Position numbers and translations under genes: made by a program | Assembly (NCBI RefSeq): GCF_015832195.1 | Contig: NC_052018.1 | Coordinates: forward strand, 113,915,316 to 113,979,315 | Source: Motacilla alba alba | Lineage: Eukaryota > Chordata > Aves > Passeriformes > Motacillidae | Reading direction: 5' to 3' | DNA: 64,000 nucleotides | In this document: positions 49,474 through 62,168 of the stretch, piece by piece | How positions within the stretch are numbered: the first letter of the stretch is position 1 | Layout of the letters: every line of letters starts with the position of its first letter | Notes under the pieces: model-generated | Told to the model about the DNA's origin: nothing | The model's database searches: none | What the model saw: the letters and a program-made list of their open reading frames with translations, nothing else

Positions 49474-51923
49474 ATCATCATCATTATAATTATGGAAGAG
49501 TTGCTATTTAAAAGCAGAACAGAAAATCTCTGTGATATCCTAAAAGGCCCATTATTGACTCTATGAAGTATCAGCCACTGTATTTATCATTAACATATGA
49601 CACACTCAATCAAAATATTTTCTCAGGAAAGTAAAAATACTCACGGAAATCTACGAAATAAAAAAGTCCTAGGTGTAAAAAGTGATCAGGAAAAGGCCAG
49701 TGACATTTTAATTATTTAGCACAGCAACAATTCTGACTAGAAAGAAGAAACAGAGAGCAGGGTAAAAAGTGAGGGAGGGGAACTATTGTTGTATGGAATG
49801 GAAATCCTGGATGAAATCTTGAAGGGAGTTTGCTATCATTTGAATTGGGTTTTTTATTGTTTTAAGAACAGGAGAAAAAAAGTAGAGAGGAAAAATGCAC
49901 AAAAGTGTTTAAATGTGGAATATTTGCTTTTACTGTCTGGTATCGTATTCTGTTCATTGCTGCACCATGTTATATCTGTATGTGTGCTTCTATGTCTCAT
50001 TATCTGATGGTCTTTAAAAAAATATGAGAACATGAGAACAAAAAGCCAAACAAAGCCCACATTTGCTCTTGCCAAATCTTATCTCTTTAATATAGAAGGA
50101 TAATCTTGACTATGTCCACTGTGTGCTTAAATATATTCTGTTTCTCAAAATATAATTAGCTTTTAACAATCCCCACCACCACCAAACCAAGATATATAAG
50201 TATTTTCCTGTGCTTTATGAAGCTTAAGGCTCTGCAGATCATAAGGTAGATTCCTGTCTCCCCAAACACTTGTCACTTCAGTACTCTAGCACATTGCTGT
50301 GGATAGAATTCGTTTTTGCCACTTGCGATTCAGTGGGAAAATCTTCCCTGGACCTCAGCAAGTGCCCCAAGCCTGGGCCTGATTTGGCAAGGTCAGACTG
50401 AAAACATCTCTCCACACTTACTTAGAGCAAGGCACAGCTCAAGCCCTGCTTTGTCCAGCTGTCAGAGGCCTGAAGTGGGAAGTTGCTCAGGCACAAAGAC
50501 AGAGACATTGATCAACTAGAAATACATCCATCGGAACCTGGGGGCTGAGGTGTCTTGGATCCTTCTCTCCAGGCTTTTCAGCAACCATCCCTGCCAGAAA
50601 TACAACAAACACCCATTCTTTTATTAGCCCCTTTGGTATCTAATAAGGCTCTGTTTGACAGCTCCAGCTTCTGGATTCCTGCTGCAGCAGCCTGCTCCTG
50701 CTTGTATGCTCTTAAGATAGGAGTCTGTGGGGGTGAGACCTGTTAAACACAGAAATACTGGGGAAAATGGGCTCAGAAATGTCTCTTCAATGGGAGGTGG
50801 GAAAGAAAATTCAATTGAGCTACTGTACTGCTCTCATGAATCCAAGAGAGAAAACCCATGAGGATAACTTAGGACTTTAGAGAGAGAAAATTTAGGAGTT
50901 CAAAGTCACTGTGTCTGTTTGAAGGCAAGGCCTCTTCTGTCATACCTTGCTCACCTCTAACAGATTCAGAAATTAAGGCTGTACCCCCAACAAATCCTGA
51001 AATCTGGTAAAAGGAGCAGACCCTGATCACCAGTTCTTGGGCAAGAATTGCACAGCCAACACTGAGGAAATTTTGTTTCCTGATTTGTGAACTGAAAAGA
51101 TGAATTTGGGATGAAACAAATAGGAAATTCCATGAAAACCCATGTGCAGAGGATTTTCTGACTGGCTGCAAGAGGCTATCAAAATCGGAGCAAAATTTTA
51201 CTTCCATTTATCCTTCCTTAAAACCCACAAGTGCCAGAGCATAACTCAGAACTCTATTTGGAAAGTGGAGAGATGCCCTGAACTTTGAGTCAGGAGCAAG
51301 AGAAAAACACCAAAAGTATAAAAACTGTGGTTAGGAATGTTCTTCCCCATTTAAATACATCCTAAAATCATCAGTGACCTTGAGACAGAGAATTTCTTTT
51401 CCCTTAAACTCTCCAATTTCTCAGCCAGTTTTCAATCCTTAGGGTGTGCCCTTTGCCTTCATCCTTATTTCTTGGACAATCTGATCTATTTGCCTTTGGG
51501 GCAGATAACCTCAAAATGTTGGCACTCAGGGAAAATTGAATGGATTTTCTTCCAGAAGGGAAAATGCCCAAACAACAAGGAAGGGCTTTTGAATGTACTG
51601 ACTAATTATCTCTGCTTCTTTTTTATTATATCTTCCATTGTTTCAGAATTAGCACAATTCCAGAAGTATTTAATGACCCCATTCTTCTTATTGAATGATT
51701 TTACCTCCAAGTCTGTAACTTGGATATTGGGTACCCCTGAAAACAATTGGACCCAAGACTATCAGCTGCTTGGAGACTGCTTTATTCTGTGTGTCTCACC
51801 ACCAAATATTCTGGAAAGGTCACTACCAGACCCACAAGAGATAAGGGAGAGTTTGAAAATCTCTGCTTCATACTGCTATTCTTTATAGTACTTCCCTCAG
51901 TGGCAGGCTTGCAACAATGTCTT

Positions 51924-51943
51924 AAAAAAAAAAAAAAAAAAAA
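51924..51943. repeat. A20 homopolymer
   Basis: Twenty A residues followed by GGTAATTAAG. No associated retroposed gene was recognised. Confidence 0.85.
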
Positions 51944-52887
51944 GGTAATTAAGACATTACATCAATCAAAGAAGCTAATCAGAACAAAATGCTGATTTCT
52001 GTCTCCTGTTCTGTTTCTCTTTGGATGGAGAGCAGTTTCTGATATGTGTGCTGGACTTCTAATCCTTTAATGGGGGCACAGGCTTTTGAAGACTCCCTCT
52101 CAGAGGTGCTATTACCAAATATATGCTTCTAATTTAACTTCTCATGCCATATTACAGTAGCCTGAAGCAATCTTAGGTGTTGGGTTTGTGAGAAAAGCCC
52201 AGTGTTGATGTTTATCAGATGACCTTTTAAAGGGTAATGTGGGGGTTATCCATTGGCATGATTAAGACCATATGTGGGTGACTTTTCCCAGGCATTTCTT
52301 CCTGCTTTTCAAAATCCCATCTATTTTTACCCAAATTCAGCCAGGTACCTTTCATCTCTGGTATGTTCATGGGCATGACAAAATGAGACTGAAGCACAGC
52401 ATTTATTCCTTTGGAGTAATTTCTCTTAGGAAAGTCAGGAAAATTTTCATGCATGAATATCTAGTGTCAACACAAAGATATTGTAGATAAACTACAACTT
52501 TCTTTTAATTTTGATCCTTTCAGATATTTACAGCAGTTTTCCTTTCCCTCCTCTGCTGCATTGTCCCTTTTTACAAAGACTTCTTGAAAGACTGTGGAGA
52601 AGTGACTTTTCTCTGTGAGATTTAGCTTTTAGTGACCTTGCAGGGATGTCCTGTTAGGAAGCTGCTGAGAGACAGGGATTTGAAGAATCCATTATCTGTG
52701 CTACAGACAAGGACAGAGGACAAATCTCCCTTGATGTTGTGCCTGTGAGAGTATAATTTTTGCCATTTTGGAAGCTCAGTATTTTCCTCATGGCTCATTG
52801 TCTTGGTAGAGACCACTTGCTAATGTTTCCTTCATGTCTCTGAAAATATATTATTAACACATATTGTGTTTTGTTCCCTTTTTTTAG

Positions 52888-52999
52888 CTTTTTACAGGCT
52901 GAAGATCTTTCTGTTAGTGGGTCTCAGAACCATCAGCTGGTACTGCTTAAAGAGATGCCATAGTAAGATTCACTGCAAAGTACAGGTGGAGATAAGAAG
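52888..52999 (+). other. Exon-like segment (plus strand)
   Basis: Two consecutive acceptors (TTTGTTCCCTTTTTTTAG ending at 52887, and CTTTTTACAG ending at 52897) precede a segment closed by a near-consensus donor, AGAAG followed by GTGAGT at 53000. From the second acceptor it is 102 bases (34 codons) and one frame is open throughout. No protein family is recognised. Both splice signals are strong, so an exon of a coding or non-coding transcript is possible. Confidence 0.2.
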
Positions 53000-53887
53000 G
53001 TGAGTATGGTGCTTAGATGTGAGCCAGGGAAGTGGGTGATGAGGCAGCAATTCACAGGAAATACAAACCTTTTTAGGGGATGAAACAGGGTGAGCACCTT
53101 ATGAAGACTTTAGGTTTAAAAACTACACTTAAAAGGACCACTTCAATGGATTGGGACTTTCATTCATGTAAGTAGTTTTTATGATTCAGTGTTTTGAGGT
53201 AAGGTTACAGCCTGGATTGTGTAAAATAAATGCACCTTGGAGCAGTTCAATATTGAGAAGCTGATGATGTTTTAAGTTTTTTTGCCCCAGATTTGTAATT
53301 TATTGTTGGAAAGTATTAATTACTCCTCTGCCACCAACCATCCTAGTGCTGAGACATGCTTAGGAGATACAGATAAGAAAAAAACTCGAGACTCAAAATT
53401 ATGTATGTGTTGCCTTCAGAAAGAAATTAGGGGAGAGGTATGTGTGATGTCCTGAAAGGTACTAATAACAGAAAAAAAATTTGGTTTTGCTGATGTATTA
53501 AAGGGTTTTGGCTAGTATCAGGTACTTATTAAAGCTTCCTTTATGTGAAGGTAAACTGCAGTCAGACTCAAATTCTTGTACTTAATCATGACGTGACACA
53601 GGGAAAAGTTGAGACTGCAACATAAGAGCAAGGGAAGCCTGTCACTCAATTCCATTTGGAATGCTCTGACCTAGTGTTGTGTTTACAGCAGAGAGTGGAG
53701 TGGGGAGGGGTGGGATGGTTGTGTCTCACAATCAGGTGCCACTTTTTGACCACCTTCCATCATGTATCAGCCTGGGGTTACGGAGGGCACAGGCAAAATC
53801 AGGGCACTCACATCACAGCTGCTGTAGCAGCTGATCCTGCAGGCCCTGCCTGTTGCAAAGGCCAAACCAGCTTCCCCACCTCTCATC

Positions 53888-54112
53888 CCGTGGGGGACAA
53901 AGCCAGCGGCGTTGGTGGCACGTCCCGCAGGCTGAGCACTCACAGGAGCCGTCAGCTCGCACGGCCAGCACGCGCTCACACGCTGAGCCACGGGAGTGGG
54001 CTTGGCAGGCAGAGCTCCTCACCAGCTCGGCCTGCAAAGGCAGAGAGCTGCCCTGCCGAGCTCCAGGACAGGACTGCTGGCTTGGGCAACACCAGCATTT
54101 CACCCGGCCGAT
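53888..54112. promoter_or_regulatory. Small CpG cluster
   Basis: About 16 CpGs occur in roughly 225 bases of GC-rich sequence, including CACGCGCTCACACGC near 53968-53982. The density is well above the surroundings but the region is short. Overlapping ORFs (a 231-codon plus-strand frame at 53656-54351 and 74-100 codon frames on the other strand) are ascribed to low stop-codon density in GC-rich DNA. It may be a minor CpG island or an intragenic regulatory element. Confidence 0.3.
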
Positions 54113-54920
54113 CACCAGCCTGCAAGCCTAGGGCAGCTCATGGCTTGCCTGTTCCAGAGCACTGGGAAGCTTTCAGGCGTTGGAAGGGTTTGTGCAAGTG
54201 CAGTAACTGCGGAGGCCAGCAGTCAGGTTTTACCTTTTCCATGGTAGTTAGAGTAGCTCCTTATCTGGGAAAACATTGCACACGTTGGGCTTTGCTGGAG
54301 AATTCTTATTGCTCTCCCCTTAGCCTAAATGTGTGTTATGTATTTGAATAGCACAGGAATAGCGTGTCCATAAATTCTGGTAATAACAGCCACGAATATT
54401 ATCTCACCAGTTATACTCCCCTCCTTGCCTGTGTTCCCCAGTAGCTTGCAAAAGCTATCACCATAAAATTTAGAGTGGGATTTTAACATGTGAATTTGGG
54501 CTCCTTAATGTGAAAGAAGGCTTTAAAAAACTCTGTCTAAGCAAACAGCAGCTAATAATAATGATAACAATAATAGAGATAAGCCAATTCATATCTCCCC
54601 ACCCAAAATATTTATATAACAAATTAGTTAATTGTATTTTATCTTCTGATGAGTGGGTTGGTAGCCTTTGCTTTGTGACAGACCCGGAGGAGCTATCGTG
54701 CAGCCTGATGCCAAGAATATGGGTTATTTCATATTCTGTTATTTGCTGTGGGTTTAAGGTGTTGAGAGGAAATTCCCCAGCAATCAGCCCTAAGTGGTTC
54801 TGCAGTGAGAAAGTCTTTCAGTGCTTGAACATCACTTAGTAGAGGAGGGGGGAAAGAAAAAAATCCCTTTATTTGCTTTTTGTAATTCAGAAATTTGCCA
54901 TATATCTAGAGAAAGGCATT

Positions 54921-54947
54921 AAAAAAAAGAAAAGAAAAGAAAAAAAG
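54921..54947. repeat. AAAAG simple repeat
   Basis: An A-rich run with GAAAAGAAAAG periodicity. It is low-complexity sequence. Confidence 0.8.
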
Positions 54948-55398
54948 GCAAGCCCAAACATTTGAGAGTACCTAAATTAATTCTGGTGTCATTTCATCTC
55001 CCTAATTGGGCCTAAAAGTAGTCTGTGGGAAGGAGGACCAGCAGCCTTGAATGTCTGAAGCAATTTGTATCAATTATTTCCCAATGTAGCAGTCTCGAGT
55101 GAAAGCCCTTGCCTGAGTGCCTCCATTAGCCAGGTGTCAGAGCTCTGTGTTTTCATTCCAGGCTTTTCTCTGAGAACGGGGTGTGTGCCCACCAAAAAGC
55201 ACCACGGAGGAACTGGAGCCTTGGCAGGACCAGGAGGGTGCCCAGAGCAGCTCTGCAAGGAAAGTGCCTTCACTCCTCTGTCATCACGAGTCCCTGAGAG
55301 CCATCACCACCCACCAACAGTTCCTTGAGATAAGGCCGAGCCAGCTGGGAGAATAAAAGCCTTTGATATTCCCTGCCTTGCTGAGTAAGTATGCCATA

Positions 55399-55500
55399 AC
55401 AATAATACTTTGAACTTTTACAGCACCTTTTCATACCAGGGGCTGAGTGCTCCACAAACATTCATTCCCCAAGCCTCGTACCACCCGTTTCAGGAAACCA
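55399..55500 (-). mobile_element. Possible ancient L2/MIR-like 3' end
   Basis: CAATAATACTTTGAACTTTTACAGCACCTTTTCAT followed by GCTGAGTGCTCCACAAACATT resembles the reverse complement of the old amniote repeat tail that reads roughly ACTTATATAGCGCCTTTCATC...AAGCGCTTTACAAACATT. The match is loose and boundaries are unclear. Confidence 0.35.
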
Positions 55501-56910
55501 TTTCGTTTTTCTATTGTACCACTCTCTCAGGCCAGACCTTCCAAAGAGCTCAGCGCCCATTTTGCTGGCACTGGAGAAATTACTACTTTTGTGTTGCCAT
55601 TTTAGATACTTGTGGCCAATATCAGTAATGTTTTCCCAGCTCCTGCCCCAAAATGCTTACAGCTAGACTTCTCAGGTCTGCAAAAATTGAGCCAAAAAGC
55701 TCGTGAACTGCTTTGTCTCCTGCTTATAACCCTCAGAGATCCCTGATGAGAACTTTTTTGACAAATCAAAATTCCATCAACCCTCCACCCAGTTTTAGTC
55801 AGACCCTTCTGTTGTCTGTAGCCAGATTTCTTTTTAGCTGATGTAAAACCTTACAAAAAAAAAAGTAGATACGTTTGTTCTGTTCATCAGAGGTATTTTC
55901 TGTGATGTTCTTCTGTTTGGAAACAGAACAAGAACATACTTGTCTCAGACACAGACAAACAATAGATAAATAAAAAGAGATGCTACATCCCAGATAGACA
56001 TTGTTTTGTGCTTTGCTATTGCAGGCAACAGGATTAAACTTTGATTTTCATCTCCTGTCTGCATTCTCAGTGAGAAAATACAGCCAAGGCAAATTTTGTA
56101 GTTGATCTATCTCTATGGAAAGTTGATTTCAAAGCGGTGCCAAATGTCAGTGAAGAACAGTTAAGGTTTTCACAGTAACAGTAACAGAGTCTTCCAGGGA
56201 GGGTGAGCTAAGAGTGCACTCTGCAGCCCAGAGGAAAATATAGGTGCGTTGCAGTCACTGGTGCATTTAGGGAGTACATACATTTTATTTGCTGAAAGGA
56301 CATCACCTGTACAAGCATTCACAGCTTTCGTCCCTACCCCTGTCCTTTGTCCTGGCCAGAGCATCCAAAGGGTAAAGCCTTTACATGGGACGCAGCATTT
56401 TAGTCCTGCTTCAAAGTCAAACAATCCTCTGATGCCTTCAGCTCTCATTTCCCCTAATACGACTGAAAATCAATAAATCCCCTTGGTCTGTTTAATTTTG
56501 GGTCAAGGTAACTATGTGAGCTGGAAATACAGCTATCAGCTTATTCCTCTGCCTAAAGTATGCCAAAGTCTCTGGTCATTCAAATCCCATGAATCTGAGG
56601 CAGGTAATTCATACGCTTGTTGCAGTGACCCCCATCACTGGAAATTGAAATGTAAACTTCAAACATAGGGTTGCTCATCCAAGCCAAGTTTCTAATCTTT
56701 TGAGATTTGCCCATCACAAATCATAAGTGCAAAGTGGGGAAAAAGGGGAAAATTCAGAGTGATAGAGCCTAGCTAAAAGCTATCAAATACATAATCTCTT
56801 CAAGTAAGGCTGGAATAACGTGGAAATCGGATATATAGCCTGATGATCAGTTGAACTTCCTTTAACATGTATGCCTGGGAAAAGAGGGAGACACTAAAGC
56901 CTGAATGTGG

Positions 56911-56937
56911 AAAAAAAGAAAAAGAGAGAGAGAGACA
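56911..56937. repeat. A/G simple repeat
   Basis: AAAAAAAGAAAAAGAGAGAGAGAGA, a purine-only low-complexity tract. Confidence 0.8.
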
Positions 56938-59900
56938 GGCAGAAGAAGCAAAACTGTTTGAACAGTCTTTGAACTGCTGGAAAGATGTGCCCCCCACATC
57001 ACTTCCCTAACTTTCCCTGTAATTCAACAGCTGCATTTCTCACAGCTCACGTCTGGAGTGGGCCCGTGGAGGTGGCTGGGCACTAAGAATAACACTGACA
57101 CTGACAGGGGGTGCGGGGAAGGTGCAAATCTTTTGCCATGTGTGTAGGTATGTAATCACTTAGCAGATAATCTCAGATTCCATAAAGACAGTCAGTCATT
57201 TTAAAACAAAGACGACTGCTGCTGGGAAGCGCTGATCAGTTTATAATTTAGCTTTAGCTCTTAAAAAGTCCTCATCATTAAAGGTGAAATATATGGGATT
57301 TGTGTAAATCAGAATAGCCCCAACTTCCTTTCAACCCAGAGCATCAGTGTCATCTGACTGAGCTTCTCTCTCACTGCCACCACAGGGTGGCTGTCCTCCC
57401 TCTGAACAAGCTGTGCGTCAGTAAGGCAGTGGAAGGTGAAATGACAGAAATCAATCTGCCTCTCATTAGTGGGATGAATAGCAGTGCTCTGGGGAGAGGG
57501 ATCGATGAGTGGGTGAGTTGTGTTAAGAACTGGTTAAAAGAGTGATTGAAGAAGGATGTTAATACTTTTCTTTCAGATAGTTTGGAATAAGCTTTGGAGA
57601 ACTTTTGGATAATGGTGTCTCAATTGAAGTGTCACGTAAACTCTGAGCATAAACACTGCTTGATAAAATGAGCTCAGGGGAGATGTTTTGTGTGAGGCAG
57701 GTGCCTTTATGTTTTTAGAGATTTCAGAGAGTTTTCAAGTAAGAATCACACATTTTCCTATAATGAGCATGGGTGTTTGTAGCTGCACTGGAACTGAGCC
57801 ACTGAACACACACAAATATAATTTAGGCATAAGATATGTGTGTATTTATGTTTGCCTGTGCTCAGGCACACACAAGCCCACACAAATAGCAAGAAAGCCG
57901 TTTATACATATTTATTTACCTTTTTCCTACTAGGGAGCATATTCATCGCTGCATTTGTAGGCCAAATTACTCACAAGGAGGAAAAAGTGATTTCCCTATA
58001 AGCAGAAATAGAGATGAAGAAATGTTTCGCTCTGGATGCAGTGAGAAGTGTGGTATTGAAGCAGTTCTGGAACAGGCAGCGTGGATGCAAGAAGAGGTCT
58101 TTTCCCAGGCCTGAGCACCTTGCATTTCTCACAACACAAATATGGCATTGCTGCTTCTGGGACTCGGGCCAGCTCATTGCAATGCAGCACTCCAGAGGGA
58201 GACAAGGCAATTTGCCACGACACCTTTTCCATTTTGCTTCCTCACTCAGATGGCCAGCATTTGTGTCTTAAACATTTATCCTGCAAAACAGTGATTTCTG
58301 GATGAAAAGTATTTGGTGCACCAAAATATTTTCTTTAAGTTTAAATTTTCGTCTTGTTTCAGTCTTCAGGAAACATTTTGAAAGTTCAGATGTTGTTTTT
58401 TCTCATTTTTGTCACCTTCCTTCTGCCTCATACTCTGTTTTCTGAACACAGTAGATATTTGCCAATGTTGAAGGGTTCAGTGGGAGGATCATTTTCTCCT
58501 TTTTGTTCCCACTTATTTTTCCAATTATTCAAGGCTTTACCTATATTGTCAGTGTAGTGCATCAAAAGTTTGGCTACCACAGGATCTCAGCTTCCTATCA
58601 CACCTCTCAATGAAATAAGTACAAGACAAAAGATTATATTAGAATAATTTTTTTCTCCTTTACCTGAAGCTTGTAAAATTACTAAATAGATGTAAAAATA
58701 GATAAGCATTTCCTAAAATTTTGACAATGAGGTTTTCCATGCAGTCAGTGGCAGATGGAAACGAGTACTGGGAAATAAACAGAAGTGAAAAATTTTACAA
58801 ATATTTTGGGTAAAGGAATACAATTTGTCTCAATTTGAATTCTGAAATATAAACAACTTGAAAAATTAAATTACTATTTAGAAAACTCCACTTATTGTCT
58901 CTGTGCCTTGTACATGCAAGTTGAGGGCAGGGTCTAGATGGGCTTTGGCTGAAAAGCAGCACTTCAAGTTCACAAGACACCGAGAAACCTCCTTTCTTCA
59001 CACTCGGGTTGCATCCCAAGGTCAGGCCAAAACAAGGAGCTTTCAAACTCCTGGTGAGCTGGAATTTCTGAGAACATTTTCTTATGAATGCAGCAGAACA
59101 TGTTGCTCCTAAAACAAAGCCTGTCTGCTCAGAGCTCCAGATTCCTAGGCCTGCAGCAGTCCTCAAGGAATCAAGATGTACATGTTTTTCTGCTGAGTGT
59201 ATTTGAGACGTCCCAGTTTATTTTTGACAGGACTTGTTACCAGGCTCAGTGTCAGCATCTAGAAATCGGCATGAGATCCTTCATCACACTGAATCTGTAT
59301 TTTACATCTTGGCTGTTTCAAAAAAAACCCTGGAGTGGGTGGACTTTGCAGCTCTCTGCTTCAGGTAGCCAAGATTCTGTTTAAAGATTAGAGGTTTTGA
59401 CCGATTCCAAGGCTCACCCTGAGTCCTACTTGTGTCTCATGCTTTTTGTTTGTAGGGTCAGCGTTTTGTGGTGACCCAAACTAGTTCAGGTCCTGCAGGT
59501 ACAATGAGAAAAGGGATGGGTTCTGCATGTCCTTCCAAGGGGTTTGTAATATTAAGGAAAAGCTTGTTACAAGAAAGAGACTATACAGGGATGACAACTG
59601 CTCTCACAGAATATGAATGAGGTGTTTATTCCCATGCAGAGAAATGGATCAGCTGTTTCACTAGGGAAGGTCAGGTTTTTATGTGTGTCTTCCTGTGACA
59701 CCCACGGGTGAAGCCCTTTGAGAGCAGTTCTAGAAAGCTGCTGTTGCATTTCTGAGCATCTGAATGATGGTTATACCACCACGTGTACAAATGGCCACTG
59801 CTGCCAGGATTTTATAATTTGTGGCTGTTACCAGAAGCTGATGGTTCTGGGCCATCCATGTGAAGATAGGAAAGGCTGCCAGGGATCTCGCTCTCCCCAT

Positions 59901-61220
59901 GGTTACACCCAAGCCCCCAAGAGCAGCAGGGCTGGGGGGAGCAGCACAGGTGGTGGTCACCCTGGTTATGCCACTGGGAGCAGGAACGGCGGCAGCGGCT
60001 TTGCCGCAGAGCAACACGGGAGGAAACACAGAACAATCGGCAGGGAAATCCAACCCAAAATAACAAGCTGGCCTTCACGAAGAGGAAAGGTCACTGTTTG
60101 AAAGCCACTATTTGAGAGCTGGGAGGGGTTAAAAAAGAGTGAGTGGAGGCGACTCAATGCCTCTGCAGTTCCAAAGAATTCCTTTTTTATAAGGAAAACA
60201 ATGCAGGAGAACAATGTGGATACTTGCAGTGCTTTCGAGGCAGTAGATTTTTTTTTTTTCCTTATAGAAAATAAATTGGAACTGCTTCCATAAACAAGAG
60301 GCATTGGCTACAGAAGAAAGTGGGAGCTTTTGTGGAGATTTAAAAATAACCAAAAGTAAGGAGCGCACTGGCAAAGTGTTCTGTTTTCTCAGCATTGCAC
60401 GGAAAACACAACACAGCCTCAGAGACTGAGGAAGGGAAAGGCTACAAAAGCAGATTGGGAGACATAATGTGGTAAACTTCAGATCTGCCGGATTTGGTTT
60501 TGGGAGCCAATATTTGATGACAGGTTACCTCATGATGGGAATTGGATTGCGGACTTTGCCAGCTCTTTACCAAAACATCTAAAATCTTTCAAAACATTTT
60601 TCTTCAGCAGAAAAGCTTATTCCAACAAATTATACTACCATGTACTGTGTCCTTATTCAGTCTGGTGCTTAGAGCAGCCCATAACTGAATATTCTTGAAT
60701 TCCAGACAACCATCATGGTTTGCTGTGCTCATGCTGTACCTGGCAAATAAATTTACCACACAAACAAAGCACACTCAACCCCCACAATGCAGCTTTAACT
60801 TTTTTAAGGCATTTACTTAACTGGGGTTTTTTTTCAGTCGATAAAGATAAAGCAATGTTGGTGGTGTTACCTGATTCCTGACCTCTCTAATTACACTAGT
60901 GCCAGCATATCCTCTGCTGCTGGAGAGGGTTTTTGTACTTGGAAAGCTTATTTTATTTTTCTGAATGAAAATAAGCAGCCCAGTATGCCCATGTACACAG
61001 TGGTAAAATGCTTGCCTTGGTAGAGAATTTGATGCTTAAAAGTAGGGGGTTTATTTTGTTTTAACATGGATGATTCTCCATTGACTTAATAGTCACAAAA
61101 ATGTCAATATTACAGCCAAGAAGTCTTTGTCAGATAGACCTTGCGGAAAAAAATACACTGATATTTCTGTACTGGCTATTTGTGTTGATAAATGCAAGTT
61201 TAATTACTCTCTATTGGTTT

Positions 61221-61235
61221 CACTTGGCCCAAGTG
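61221..61235. repeat. Short perfect palindrome
   Basis: CACTTGG and CCAAGTG flank a single C. The halves resemble CACTTG-type E-box or NK-2 sites. It is short enough to arise by chance. Confidence 0.5.
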
Positions 61236-61418
61236 GCTGTATGTTTCTTTATTTCCTTCTTGTGTAAGAAACATAAAATTGCTGATTAAAGGTTGACTAT
61301 TTTAATATCTGTGTCCGACTTTCCTGACCCTAGTAGTTGTGCATTGGTGTACATATTTTAGTTTTGCTTTGGCTTTTGTCATCGAACATCTCTGAAGTTC
61401 AGAGTGAGTAGGAATTAC

Positions 61419-61568
61419 CTTTGGGATAGAAGTTTTGTCCTGTACATTTTTTGTGACAAATTGTAACTTATACCAGTGAAAAGCTTCCATTAACTGGCCA
61501 TCTAAACCTTCTCCACCAAGCTTTAAGCCGAGGAGGGCCAATTGTAACCTGGTTTCTTTAGGATAAAC
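61419..61568 (-). CDS. Candidate internal coding exon, 50 codons, unknown protein
   Basis: On the minus strand a pyrimidine-rich acceptor (CCCTTTCCTTCCCTCATTCTGTGAG, ending at 61569) is followed by exactly 150 open bases and a donor (CCAAAG followed by GTAATT, complement of 61413-61418). The segment begins and ends on codon boundaries (phase 0-0). It would encode VYPKETRLQLALLGLK at its start, then a glycine-rich turn (LGGEGLDGQ) and an aromatic/basic second half ending in KTSIPK. The frame remains open beyond the donor to about 61302. I recognise no family. It lies on the same strand as the candidate terminal exon near 33800, which would allow both to belong to one gene with a long intron, but nothing links them directly. 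A chance ORF is the main alternative. Confidence 0.2.
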
Positions 61569-62168
61569 CTCACAGAATGAGGGAAGGAAAGGGATTCAAA
61601 GCCTCTTACGGCGTGTTGTTGGACTTCACAATCAGCTTGAATCCTGGCCCTGGGTAGAACAGCCCTTAAATTCAAGATCAGTCCCTTTGGTCCCCTCAAG
61701 TCAGCAGAGAGCACTCCCCAGGGTCCCTCGGGGCTTCCCGGGATGGACACACATCTGCAGCTGGGAAACAGCAGAGGAGCTGCACTGTACAACGGTTAGC
61801 AGAAAATTTGGGAAGAACTGCTGTGGTGAAATGTGGGATTCAAATTCAGGATTCATCAGTGGTGATGTTAATACTGTCAGAATGGCTCCCTCACTCTCTG
61901 CCGGGCTGGTGTGGCCTCAAAGGCTGCCCCTGCTGATGGCAGAGTGTGTGAAGCCTCTGCTGAGCAGGCAGTGGCATCCCCCCAGAACCCCTTCTCACAG
62001 CAGGGACAGAGATGGACCAAGCCCAGCAGATGGAAATGGATCTCTCCAGCTGAACACTCAGGTAAAGCAGCAGAGAGCGTGCTCAACATGAACCAGGTGA
62101 CATCTCCAGGGCTAATGATTCTTGCACCTTCAGAGCTACAGTATCGCTCAGCTTTTTTTTCCCCCCAG

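Larger units (their letters stand above)
47723..53887. other. Non-coding stretch, no recognised gene
   Basis: No gene supported. ORFs of 179 codons (48381-48920, plus) and 138 codons (51472-51888, plus) lack recognisable domains; the first begins inside a decayed MIR relic, which argues against it. Simple repeats at 48303-48321, 49441-49473 and 51924-51943 and an exon-like segment at 52888-52999 are annotated separately. Confidence 0.55.
54131..61418. other. Non-coding stretch, no recognised gene
   Basis: No gene supported. It contains simple A/G tracts (54921-54947 and 56911-56937), an ancient repeat at about 55399-55500, an AT-rich, possibly conserved block around 57190-57320, and a GC-richer patch near 59880-60020. 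ORFs of 127 and 107 codons on opposite strands near 59718-60101 overlap each other and have no recognised domain. Confidence 0.5.

Noticed and set aside
51360..51440. Possible plus-orientation MIR (GTGACCTTGAGACAGAG)
   Set aside because: Only a GTGACCTTG word matches; the flanking blocks are absent or out of order.
53656..54351. 231-codon plus-strand ORF
   Set aside because: It spans a GC-rich CpG cluster where stops are naturally scarce; comparable frames exist on the opposite strand and no family resemblance is seen.
55163..55385. Segment between CATTCCAG and a GTAAGT donor
   Set aside because: The frame I read closes at 55328, it contains an AATAAA, and the donor context (TGA before GTAAGT) is weak; nothing separates it from chance.
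59718..60101. Overlapping ORFs on both strands (127 and 107 codons)
   Set aside because: Mutually antisense, no domain, and explained by a GC-richer patch.
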